This document shows, in pieces, positions 47,261 to 57,196 of a stretch of 64,000 nucleotides of DNA. Under the pieces are notes generated by a model that was not told the DNA's origin, did not search any database, and saw nothing but the letters and a program-made list of their open reading frames with translations. The stretch is from Mallotus nudiflorus (Eukaryota; Streptophyta; Magnoliopsida; Malpighiales; Euphorbiaceae). The first letter of the stretch is position 1. Each line of letters begins with the position of its first letter. The translations under genes and the position numbers were made by a program. Where the stretch lies: the NCBI GenBank assembly GCA_947683625.1, contig CANTUR010000240.1:1490501-1554500 (forward strand), given 5' to 3'.

Positions 47261-48243
47261 AATGACATATCATACTTGGTCATATGATATTGATTATACT
47301 CGATTGTAAAATGTTTGACTATACTTGGACGTATAGCATTAGAAGGAAATTACATCATACTCGGTCGTATGGTGCCGATTATACTCGATCGTATGATCGA
47401 TTGAGGATACATTGCACTCGATCGTACAATGCTGACTACACTCGGTCATATAATCTGCTTTGATAAGAAACATCATACTCGGTCGTATGATGCTGATTAT
47501 ACTCGGTTGTATAATCGATTGAGGGTACATTGCACTCGGTTATAAAATGTTGACTATACTCGGTCATATAGTCTGCTTTGATAAGAAACATCATACTTGG
47601 TCGTATGATGCTGATTATACTCGATCGTATAATTGATTGAGGGTACATTGCAGTCGATCATACAACGTTAACTATACTCAGTCGTATAGTCTATTTTGAT
47701 AAGGAACATCATACTCGATCGTATGATGCTGATTATACTCGATCGTATAATTAATTGAAGACACATTGTACTCGATCATACAATGCTTACTACACTCGGT
47801 CATATAGTCTGTTTTGATAAGGAACATCATACTCGATTGTATGATGCTGATTATACTTGGTCGTATAATATGTTTTGATCAGGAACATCATACTCGGTCG
47901 TATGATGTTGATTATACTTGGTCGTATAATCGATTGAGGATACATTGCACTCGATCGTACAATGTTGACTACTCTCGATTGTATAGTCTATTTTTTATAA
48001 GAAACATCACCCTCGGTCGTATGATGCTGATTATACTCAGTCGTATAATCGATTGAGGAATACATTGCACTCGGTTGTACAATGCCGACTATACTCGGTC
48101 GTAAAGTATGTTTTCGATAAGAAACATCACACTTTGTCGTATTATGCTGATTATACTTAGTCGTATAATTTTTTTTGATAAGGAACATCATACTCGGTCG
48201 TATGATGCTGATTATACTCGATCGTATAATCAATTGAAGATAC
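47261..48243. repeat. Hairpin array of element C (118-bp higher-order unit)
   Basis: Each 118-bp unit has four hairpins: CATCATACTCGGTCGTATGATG, ATTATACTCGGTCGTATAAT, CATTGCACTCGGTCGTACAATG, GACTATACTCGGTCGTATAGTC. The inner TACTCGGTCGTA (or CTCGATCG) is kept while outer arms vary with matching complements. CATCATAC starts at 47353, 47471, 47589, 47707, 47825, 47886, 48005, 48125 and 48186: steps 118, 118, 118, 118, 61, 119, 120, 61. It sits between the polypurine tract and the start of antisense gene 1. Confidence 0.95.
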
Positions 48244-48370
48244 ATTGATTTTTTTAACAATTCCCTAAATTGCTAAACTACAAAGCTTTACAATCTAGGA
48301 CTAAATTGCAAAGAATCAAATGGACCTAAATGTAAATGAAAATTGAAGGACCAAATAGGATATTTTTCCT

Positions 48371-48379
48371 TTTATATAT
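48371..48379 (+). promoter_or_regulatory. TATA-like box of antisense gene 1 (C)
   Basis: TTTATATAT about 150 bp before the ATG at 48524, with a long CT-rich stretch between, typical of a plant 5' UTR. The same box is at 62775 in D; in B the site is degraded (near 43873). It is about 130 bp after the hairpin array. Confidence 0.45.
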
Positions 48380-48523
48380 TTCATTCCTTCTTTTTCCAAT
48401 TCACATTCTCTTTTTCCTATTCTTCTTCTCTTTTTTTTTCCTTTTCATTTTCTCTTGATTTTCAAATTTTCTCTTTTCAATTAAACTCTTATTCGACATC
48501 TGATTTTGGATCTGTCTGATCCT

Positions 48524-50034
48524 ATGGCCCACCCATAATGTAGAATATGTGGGAGCAGTTATAGGTAATAAGATCCCCTCACTATACATCCATATTTTCC
48601 CCAAAATGATTTGGGGCTTCGTTAAGATGAAGAGATACTTCCACTGACTCACTTGCACCTCCACAGATGTTCTCAGGCTAGAAATGAGGCAAATTTCTTA
48701 TCCCTGTTTTAATTCTTCCCCTCTTTATTTCCTTTATTTTCCCTTTTTTCAGATTTGGGGTATTGAGACTGGAGTGATTCGAGGTTTCAGTGCCATTAGC
48801 TCCGATATGAGTCTTCCTCTGATGCAGAGATGGGGTTCTTCTCGTCTTGCTAGCATTAAACATGATTTGCAGACTTTTCAGGATCAGTTGAACTCCTTAG
48901 AGTGGGACCTGGTAAGAAAATTTTAGCTTTTAGTATTTCATTAATTGCAAAATATTTACATTTAAATGAATGAGTTTGTAGGTTAGATCAGATTGGTTGG
49001 CTGGCACTGAAGACATTCAGCGATATGAGTTTACGACTGTAGCTATGAGACTTAAGACTATGAGAGTTCTGCTTCCCAGTTATGGTTGCTAGATGTGGTA
49101 TCTTGGTGAGCGTGTTTATCACTGGCATGTGGGCCCTTCCAGGAGACGTGTCCCTTCTTCTATTCCTCTGTCAATGTTACGGAGTAGCAGCATGACTGGC
49201 CCTGAGCTTAGAGCTGCTCTTGAGGGATACGCTGCTTTGACGATGCTTGAGTGTTCTCATCATTATCAGGAGTATATTCGAGAGAATCTCTTAGAGCAGG
49301 TTCCTATAGACCCATCTAAGGTATGCTTTTTCTCATTACTTCACTTCAATTCTCTTATCATCATTGACATTTGATTCTCTATATAGTTTGAAGGAGTCCC
49401 TGATGCTACTATTGAGGAGACTGAGCATGGTACTAAGGAGACTGAGTAGGAGGTTGAGCCTATTCCTCAGAGTGAGACTGCTCATGGTGAGGCTCTATTG
49501 GGTATTGTTTTGGGTGATGTTCCTCCATTTGATAGGTTGATGTATTATTGGGCTCCCATGGTACAGACTCCTATTGAGCGACACATGTATTTTGATACAG
49601 CTTAGATTCCTAGCTTCTCACTTTCTGATGCTTCACATGTAAGTCCGATTTGCTCCTTAGCCAACCCTACACCAACTTGCACTTATTGTTGAGTTAGTAA
49701 AATTTATTTTACAGATCCCTAGGACACAGTCGGAGTATTTGTATGGAATCGCCTCTTCCCAGAGATTATTTACTATACAAATTATAGACACTTGGAGGGT
49801 TAGTGTTTACAACACATATGCAAATGTATGCATGTTATGCATGATATACATGATTCTAAATATTTTCTAATGCAACAAAATTATGCCGGGGATCTGGAGT
49901 GTGAGAATGAGAGGCTCCAGCGATAGCTTGGTAGCCTTAGTTTTGAAGGACACAATGCTGGGACTTCTATGCCCCTAGATTATAGTGACAATCCAGCTAG
50001 AGAGTGGAGTCCTTGGCTGGACACTAGAGCTTAG
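48524..50034 (+). pseudogene. Antisense gene 1 of element C, PMD exons deleted
   Basis: Exons 48524-48688, 48753-48911, 48982-49320, 49387-49638, 49715-49798 and 49891-50034 (165, 159, 339, 252, 84, 144 bases) match exons 1 and 4-8 of the B gene. The two exons with the core of the plant mobile domain are gone: a deletion of roughly 1.1 kb runs from intron 1 into intron 3, and because all introns are phase 0 the frame is kept. Exon 5 reads MRLKTMRVLLPSYGC and WYLGERVYHWHVGPSRRRVP. TAA/TAG stops in exons 1, 5, 6 and 8, a GC donor after exon 1 and a damaged last acceptor show that this copy is not functional. Confidence 0.8.
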
Positions 50035-50166
50035 GAGGACTAACTCTCTTTAGGAATTATATTAGTGTGACTGTTGTAACTATACTTTGAGATATTTTAG
50101 GACTGTCTTATTTTATGTACCCTAGACCTTTATTTTGGACCAAATTGTAATTTTTTTGGCTAGTGT

Positions 50167-50292
50167 CCTAGATTTCTGATTGGAATTTTTAGAATTTCGA
50201 TCGAAAATCTAGAATTCTGATCAGAATTATGGATTTTTTATCGGAATTATGGATTTCTGATCGAAATTCTAGAATTCTGATCGGAAATCTCA
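50167..50292. promoter_or_regulatory. Palindrome array upstream of antisense gene 2 (C)
   Basis: Six to seven units at about 20-bp steps, e.g. TCTAGAATTCTGATCAGAAT and ATTCTGATCGGAAATCT, with arms around TCTAGA and the core TGATCGG/CGATCG. It ends 84 bp upstream of the TATA box at 50376. The core is the same as in the LTR U3 array. Confidence 0.75.
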
Positions 50293-50375
50293 GCTCTGAT
50301 TCTGTTTCTTTTCCTTCTCCGACACGAATTTAATCCAAACACAATCCTAATCCTTTTTGTATTTGATTTGCAGCC

Positions 50376-50383
50376 TATATAAG
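50376..50383 (+). promoter_or_regulatory. TATA box of antisense gene 2 (C)
   Basis: TATATAAG, 61 bp before the ATG at 50437, a normal distance for a plant promoter with a short 5' UTR. Confidence 0.6.
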
Positions 50384-50436
50384 AACAAAAACCATAAGAC
50401 CAATATACTGTGTTCACTCCATCTTTTGCCTCCATC

Positions 50437-51597
50437 ATGACATAAGCCACGCTTACTTTGGTGAGGAAACTTCTCAAAACCCTTAATGGAGATGATTGGA
50501 ATAAGATTCTGCCCTTTCATGCCAAACCATTAAAGTCTATTCAATATCTAAAGATTGACAATAATTTTTTACATGTTGCTTCTACTTTCTAGGTTGCCAA
50601 GGATCACGTATTTAGATTCAACAAACAAGAGTTATGTCCCTTAATAGAGGAGTTTGCTGCTATCCTGGGATGTTCACTAAGTTCAACTGCGACCATTACT
50701 CTTCCAGACCTTGAAATTGAGTTCCTCAGTAGGTTAATAGCATTCATTGATATGCCCCCATATATTATCTACATGCATGCACATAACGCTGAAACCATAA
50801 GTCTTCCCTTTCTGATTTCCTTTTGTGAAATTGGAGACAGAACCAGTACGGCTTGGATTAGAACTATCGCATTCTGCCTATATGCTCAGTTTCTGCTAGT
50901 ATCTTTTCATGGAGATGCTGATGTCAAAATTATCAGTATCTTGGAGCAGGTAGAAACTGGAGCTAATCCTGTGCCTGTCATACTTGCTGAAACTAGCATT
51001 GGGTTGGATAATTTCACAGTTCAAAATCGGCTCTCAGGCAGTCTTCTTCTCCTTCAGGTATGTAACCCTTTTTTTTAGTAGCTTAGCCGCCCTTTTAGGT
51101 TTTCAACTCAGCCACCTTTTTTTTTATTACAAGAGAAATTGAGTCTGCTTGATGCCCCTCTTAATGCTTTGACTTATTAGCCTCATCATCCACAATCCCG
51201 TCCTTTGAAGATAAAGAATAAACATACTAGAGATCAATGGGTTGATTGGATGAAAGGAATTGCTGATACTGAGATTACTTGGATTTGTCCTTGGTGGAGA
51301 TTAAAATTTATGACCATCAACTTTTATGACAACTGTGTCCCTATTCCTGGATTATACTCTTTGACCTTTCTTCCTCCTTTATGCCTCTACCGTCAGTATG
51401 GTCGCCCTCAATTCATTATTGCTATTGTAATTGACTTCGAGGGTTTCCTCCTAAGGCAAGACTTCTTGGACAAGGTGAAGAACTTATGGCCTCATAGAGC
51501 TTTGGAACACAATTTTTGCCTAGATGCTAACATGACTACTGATGACAACTACAAGACTTGGGTTACTATACAATACGGAATCACTAAAACTTATTAA
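50437..51597 (+). pseudogene. Antisense gene 2 of element C (DUF7745-like), two stops
   Basis: Exon 1 50437-51057 (207 codons) and exon 2 51136-51597 (154 codons including stop), joined in phase 0 by a 78-bp GT-AG intron. Codon 3 (CAA to TAA), a codon before VAKDHVF (CAG to TAG) and one in exon 2 (TAG near 51178) are stops; otherwise the frame is open. Segments: FRFNKQELCPLIEEFAAILG, AHNAETISLPFLISFCEIGD, WIRTIAFCLYAQFLLV, NPVPVILAETSIGLDNF, QWVDWMKGIADTEITWICPW, LCLYRQYGRPQ. The helices and the NPVPxxLAxT motif fit the plant DUF7745 family found in extra genes of Tat-type elements; its role is unknown. The three stops are all C-to-T changes. Confidence 0.85.
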
Positions 51598-51985
51598 GTA
51601 CAAAAGGACTCAAATATTATCAGATGAGTCAAGAAAGAAACAAAAACATAACTAGTGGTCTCATAAGTCTGGTTTCTTATGTCTTATTTTTTCTTCAAGT
51701 CTTTGTGTCTTGTAATGAAGATAAAATATGCAATATTGAACAAAAATATCTTTTCAATTCATTTCATTACCCAGGGCAAAAATGAGTAAATTTGTTACAT
51801 CACATGACACAACTCCTATTATTAGCTAGTCCTTTCAGATTTTCTAACTGAACATTTTTTCTCTCATTTTCATTTCCCTATCTTTTGCCTAGTTAGCCCT
51901 TTACGGGTTTTCTGAACAGCGGGATTGTCCTAAATTTTGTCTAACCAGCCCTTTTTAGGTTTTATAGTTAGCGAACTCCTTTTTG
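51598..51985. other. Tail-to-tail spacer between antisense gene 2 and pol (C)
   Basis: No gene. Contains repeats of a 50-60-bp unit with 'agccctttacgggttttctg' (51835-51980), equivalent to those at 39180-39330 in B. Converging transcripts from gene 2 and pol would overlap here. Confidence 0.6.
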
Positions 51986-53060
51986 TTAAAGGTAGTACTT
52001 CTTAAGGCGATCCAGGTTAATTGGCTCAATGAACTCATTCCCTTCTAGATCTGATATCTTTGTGGCTCCCTTGGGCAAGATTGTCTTGACTAAGTATGGT
52101 CCTTCCCAATTTGGTCTGAATTTTCCTCTCGGGTCAAACACCATTGCCCTTGCATGTTTTAATACCATATCCCCTGCTTTTATCTTTTCTGACTTAACTT
52201 TTTTATTAAATGCTCTTACTATTCTCATCTGATAAATCTAAGTATGGAATAAAGCATTCATCCTTTTCTCATCTAGTGATACAAGGTAATCAAACCTCTT
52301 TTGCATCCATTCACTCTCGGGGATTTTTGCTTCCATAACCACCCTTAAGGATTTAATTTCTGTCTCTATAGGTAGAACTGCTTCACAACCATATACTAAT
52401 AAGAAAGGAGTTTGTCCCGTAGCCATATGTGTTGTAGTTCTGTATCCCCATAAAGCAAAAGGAAGGTGTTCAGACTAGTCCTTATATGTCTTCGCCATCT
52501 TAGAGATAATCTTTTTTATATTCTTATTTGTCACTTCTATTGCTCCAGTAGCTTGAGGTCGATAAGGTGAGGACTTATGATGCTCAATCTTGTATCTTTG
52601 TAATAACTCAGCGGTTTCTGTCTAAAACTGAACTCCATTGTCTGTCACAACATGATATGGGACCCCATACCTATAGATGAGGTTCTTCTCAATGAACTTT
52701 GCCATTTGTCTAGCTTTTAGGGTGCCAAAGGATTCTGCTTCTACCCATCTTGAAAAGTAATCAATTGCGACCACTATATATTTATACCCATTTAAAGCAA
52801 TTGGTTTTACTTCCCCTATTATATCTATTCCCTAGGTTGCAAAGGGCCATGGAGATGTTAAACAGTTTAGAACTGTAGGGGGAAGGTGATTGAGGTTCCC
52901 ATGTACTTGACATTAATTGGCATTCTCTCACTATCCGAATGCAGTCCTTTTCCATACTCCCCCAATAGTACCCTTGCTGAGTAATCTTCTTTGCCAGAAT
53001 TATCCCATTCATATGTGATCCATAGACTCCTGCATGAATTTCTCTTATCACCTTCTCTGC
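51986..53060 (-). pseudogene. INT: Element C integrase
   Basis: From the N-terminus: zinc-binding region (HAGVYGSHMNGIILAKKITQ, 53050-52930), core with D at 52825-52823 (GIDIIGEV), AIDYFSRWVEAESF, D at 52642-52640 (TDNGVQF), E at 52537-52535 (GAIEVTNKNIKK), then MATGQTPFLLVYGCEAVLPI (52426 on) and the C-terminal domain GDMVLKHARAMVFDPRGKF ending LDRLKKYYL at 51986. The second and third catalytic residues are 34 residues apart, one fewer than usual. At least three stops and two frameshifts separate these parts, so the enzyme is inactive although the triad is complete. Confidence 0.9.
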
Positions 53061-54389
53061 TTCATCCTTCTTAAGACATCTCAGTTGTATTCCATTCGAC
53101 ATCCTTCTGTATAATATCCCATCATAACTTGCATAATGATGTGCAAGAACATGAAGAGCATATCTATCTTTGGAATTTGCTTCGTCTGGGTATCTTCTTT
53201 CCTTGATAAATCTTTGGATGTCATAAAACCATGGTTTTTCTTCTGGCCCTATCTGAATATTCATGAGATATTCTTTACCATAACATAGAGCTTGCGTTTT
53301 CATTATCACCAAAGGTTTCATCATCGATCCTGTCGATTTATCCCACATTGAAGAAAGTGTTGCCAAAGCATCTACCATCTGATTCTCATCTCTTGGTAAA
53401 TACATAAAAAGACATTTGGTGAAATTCTTTATTGGCTTTCTCAAATAATGGATGTATGGTTTTAGTCTTTCTTCCTTTACTTCCCACTCCTCATTAGCTT
53501 GGCTAATGACCAACATGGAATCTCCGTAAACCAATAGGTCTTTTACTCCGACTGCCATTATTGCTTCCATATCATAGATATATGCCTCGTACTCAGCCAT
53601 ATTGTTGGTAACCCTGAAGTCTAATTTTTGGGCCATTAGGATGGTTTCTCCTTTTGGTGTGACAAGAATTACTCCTAACCCTGCTCCTCTATTATTCACT
53701 GCTCCATCAAAATAAAGTTTCCATTCTCGGTGTTCTATTATTGTTAGGTTCTCATCTAGAAACTCTAGATTCCACCGCTCATTTCCTTCGACTGCATTCT
53801 GGGCTAGAAACTCTACTACAGCTCTACCTTTGATGACCTTTGTAGTGACATATTCTATATCGAACTCAGTTAAAAGTACCAACCATCTAGACATCTTTCC
53901 AGTCAAAGTCGGTGTTTGGAACAAGTATTTCAAAGGATCTATCCTTGAAATAGCTTGTACTTTATAGGACTGGAAGTAATGCCTTAACTTCTTTGTAGCC
54001 CATATCATTATCAAACATGTCTTTTCTACAAGATCATACTTTTCTTCATATGGTAAGAACTTTTTACGGAGGTAATATATAGCCTACTCCACCCCTTCGG
54101 GCCCTTCTTGTGCTAGCATTGCTCCCATCACCTTTTCTTCTAGAGCCAAATATAAGATTAAAGGCTTACCTTGTTTTAGTGGCCTCAATATAGGCGGGTT
54201 AATAAAGTATTCCTTAATCATATCAAAGGCTTCCTGGAATTCTTCATTCCACTCAACAAGCTGGTTCTTCCTCAAGAGTTTGAAAATCAGGTGGCATACC
54301 ATAGTAAGTCTTGTAATGAACATGTTGATGTACTGCAGTTTTTCGATGAACCCTCGTACTTCCTTCTCTATTCTTGGGGCTGGCATCTC
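53061..54389 (-). pseudogene. RH: Element C RNase H and second RNase H
   Basis: 54386-54084 encodes the RT-RNase H connection and first RNase H (LRKNQLVEWNEEFQEAFDMI, LILYLALEEKVMGAMLAQEG). The long frame from 54014 continues it and, from about 53726, gives the second RNase H: WKLYFDGAVNNRGAGLGVIL, NNMAEYEAYIYDMEAIM, LLVYGDSMLVISQANEEWEV, so the D-E-D residues remain. It ends in the LPRDENQMVDALATLSSMW tether (about 53390-53335) and a helical linker before integrase. This 410-codon frame is the longest open one in the window. Confidence 0.9.
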
Positions 54390-55010
54390 TTGGATGGCTT
54401 TGATCTTATCTGGATCAACTTTTATTCCTATATTACTAATTATATGCCCCTATAACTTTCCTGAAGTTACCCCAAAAATGCATTTCTATTCTTCTATTTT
54501 TCTATTCTTCCTAAGAACTTATCCAAAGCCTCAAAGTGTCCCTCTCTTGTTTCAGACTTAACCATCATATCATCAATATAAACTTCCACTTCCTTATGCA
54601 TCATATCATGAAATAAGGTAGTGGCTGCTCTTTGATAAGTTGCTCTTGCATTCTTTAATCCAAAGGGCATAACCTTATAGCAGTACGTTCCCTATTCCGT
54701 GATGAAAGCGATCTTGATTTTATCCATAACGGCCATCGTTATCTGATTATAACCTGAGAACCCTTCCATAAACGAATACATTATACTAGATGTTGCACTA
54801 TCCATAATCACATCAATATGAGGTAAAGGAAAATCATCCTTTAGACAAGCCTTATTTAGGTCCCTGAAGTCTACACACATTCGAACTTTTCCATCTTTCT
54901 TAGGAATTGGTATTATATTTTCCAACCATTGAGGGTACTCCACAACTTCTAGAAAACCAACCTAGATCTGCTTAGCGACTTCTTCCTTTATCTTTTCTGT
55001 CCACTTAGGC
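54390..55010 (-). pseudogene. RT: Element C reverse transcriptase
   Basis: Order on the minus strand: EYPQWLENIIPIPKKDGKVR, MCVDFRDLNKACLKDDFPLP, MYSFMEGFSGYNQITMAVMD (54943-54692), then after a stop the block with AATTLFHDMMHKEVEVYIDD; the active site YIDD is at 54580-54569 and intact. A stop before EYPQW (TAG near 54962, CAG in origin) and others cut the frame. This is the only RT in the window with both catalytic aspartates. Confidence 0.92.
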
Positions 55011-55982
55011 CTTAACCTATAAATTTTTTGCTTAACAGGTTTAGCTTCAGGATATGTTGGAATGTGATGCTCCACAATTCCCCTATTTAACCCTGGCATA
55101 TCCTCACAAGACCAAGCAAATACTACCTTTCTTTTTATTAATATTCTTTCAAATTTTTCCCTCTCTTCAGGATTTAAGTCATGTGATATAGAAATGTGTT
55201 TTGGTTGTTCATTTATGCCCATGTTTAATGAATCTAATTGAATGGAATTAATGTCAAACATGCATGAACGATCATTATTAAAATGCATAAGACCATCAGA
55301 ATCAACATCACACAAGTAAGCCAAACCATAATTTATATCATTGACCATAAAGGAAACACAGTTTTCATCCTCAAACAAACTGGACATTATTACATCAGTT
55401 TCTTCATAAAAAACATCAGTAAAACTATTATTAATGACACTAGTTAATTCATGTGATGGTTCTTTGTAGGGTGGCAGATAAAGCAGTTCTTTGATGTCTT
55501 TGATTTTCATCTTTTCAGCAACTGTCTTCATCACCTTGTCCTTGTTGTCTTGCACTAGCTTTTCAACTATCTGTTCTTTAAAAATTTCAAATCCAGGAAC
55601 ATCCACACCGGCTACTTGGACAGGCTCCTTTTCACCCTAGTAGAACTTCTCCTTTCCTTGCTTGATAAAGTTATCTTTCAGGAGTCCCACACTCCTTAGG
55701 CCGTTTTCATTGAAGAACCTTCTTCTTGTCCCTTTGCTACTGAACTCAGCTCCAGTATAGCCCAATCCTCTTGTGCCATTATGGGTTTTAAAATCTAGCA
55801 GTTCTGGGATTCCTTGCTTATTTTTCCCTAGTCCTCACCCTGGTCGGTAATTCATCTTCTTGATCATGTTCACAACCCTTGGATCCATTGTGACTCCCTC
55901 TGAAATCATGGCCACCTGGTAACCTGGGAGAGTGATTATCTATTTTTGACTATTGATAACTGCAGACACTGTTTTGCCCATA
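55011..55982 (-). pseudogene. Element C protease-RT linker with G-patch-like stretch
   Basis: The segment before 55606 has the G-patch-like pattern (PGRGLGKNKQGIPELLDFK near 55850-55790) and the stretch to GVDVPGFEIFKEQIV. The open frame 55606-54962 is a 214-codon region of unknown function that ends in IVEHHIPTYPEAKPVKQKIY, the start of RT. It contains an acidic stretch and EEREKFERILIKRKVVFAWS. The linker is unusually long compared with most gypsy elements but normal for Ogre-type ones. Confidence 0.75.
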
Positions 55983-56587
55983 CTAGCATCTAGAGTCACC
56001 ACTTCCCCCATCAAGTAGGAATTTCACCTTTTGATGCACGGTCGAAGGCACTCCTCCCAAGACATGATACCAAGGTCTACCTAGAAGAAGGGTATAGGTG
56101 ACAAGAATATCTAAAACAGTGAATTCAACCATTTCCTCTATCGGTCCAGTCTTCATGGAAGCCACAAAGATTCCTTCTACACTCCTTGTGCTGTCATCAT
56201 AAGCCCTTATTACGAGGTCCGATTTTGCCAAATCCTCTACCTTCATGACTAAATTGGGTAGGATCTGTAGTGGACAAACATTAATTGCCGACCCATCATC
56301 CACCATCACATAATTAGTCCTCTTCCCTCTTACTTCAGCTGGGATGAATAGTGCTTTATTATGGTCCTTCCTTCCACAGGTAAATCCTCATCCGAGAAAG
56401 TAATGACCCCATGCTTTTTCTCAGTAACCTTGGTTACCATTGCTTCAGGAGTTGTTGTAGCTTCAATATTCATCTTAGTCAAGGCCTTAACCAGGGCTCG
56501 TCTGTGACTGCTTGAATGCATCAAGAGTTCCCAAATGCTTACGTTGGCCTTCGCTTTCTTGAGTTGTTCGAGAATCAAGTCATCACC
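55983..56587 (-). pseudogene. PR: Element C protease and pre-protease domain
   Basis: 56578-56330 encodes the domain before protease (LKKAKANVSIWELLMHSSSH, ITFSDEDLPVEGR). 56309-55983 encodes the aspartic protease: MMVDDGSAINVCPLQILPNL with active-site DDGS, VIRAYDDSTRSVEGIF, VEFTVLDILVTYTLLLGRPW and TVHQKVKFLLDG. A frameshift at 56330 separates them. The enzyme would cut the element polyprotein inside the particle. Confidence 0.9.
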
Positions 56588-57196
56588 CTATTCATTCAAG
56601 TCTTCCCCTTCAACAGCTTCTTCCCTTTCTATGGCTTTCTCTGCTGGCTTATAACCTTTCCCACTTCTAGTAACATAGCTGATTTCTAGATTATCTACCC
56701 ATACATAATACCCTTCAGTGCCTTCCTCACTCGAACTATACCAAATATCAATCATTCCTATAGTCTGATCTTTCTTCCCTTCTTTCCATACCTCAACCAT
56801 GCATTTTTAATTCTTGACCAGCAACTTTTCATCATTGAATTCCTCACCCCATCCTATAGGTTCGATTATATCAATAGATATGTCAAAAGAAGGTGGTTTG
56901 GAGTAAAACACCTTATAATCGAACTTGCCTAAGGGTTGTCCTAGTAAGTCTTCTACCACCTTCATGCTTTTGGGACTAATAGGAGATTTCTTAGTAGTTT
57001 TAAGGCTTAAATCCTCAAAAGAGTTTAGCACTTCTTCTTTGTTCACTCCTGAGTTGATCACCATGATGGCTGGGGGTGGTACGTTTCGATAATTTGGAAA
57101 AGGATTATTTCGGGTGTTTGGGTTTGGGCTTGATTTTTCAGGCTCTGTGATCTTTCCAAACTCTATGAGGTTTTGGATTTCATGTTTAAGGCACAT
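56588..57196 (-). pseudogene. Element C gag-protease linker
   Basis: Two frames (57196-56807, 56800-56588) with one stop between. The first begins within the zinc-knuckle tail (CLKHEIQNLIEFGKI) and contains LLGQPLGKFDYKVFYSKPPS, also found in A1 and B. The second has SYVTRSGKGYKPAEKA, an acidic end and LNE. Conservation in three families suggests a structural role in the polyprotein, but no known domain was recognised. Confidence 0.75.

Noticed and set aside
47261..48243. Regular repeats that could be taken for a CRISPR array
   Set aside because: Spacers are not unique, the units are four related hairpins, and the context is a plant retrotransposon 3' region.
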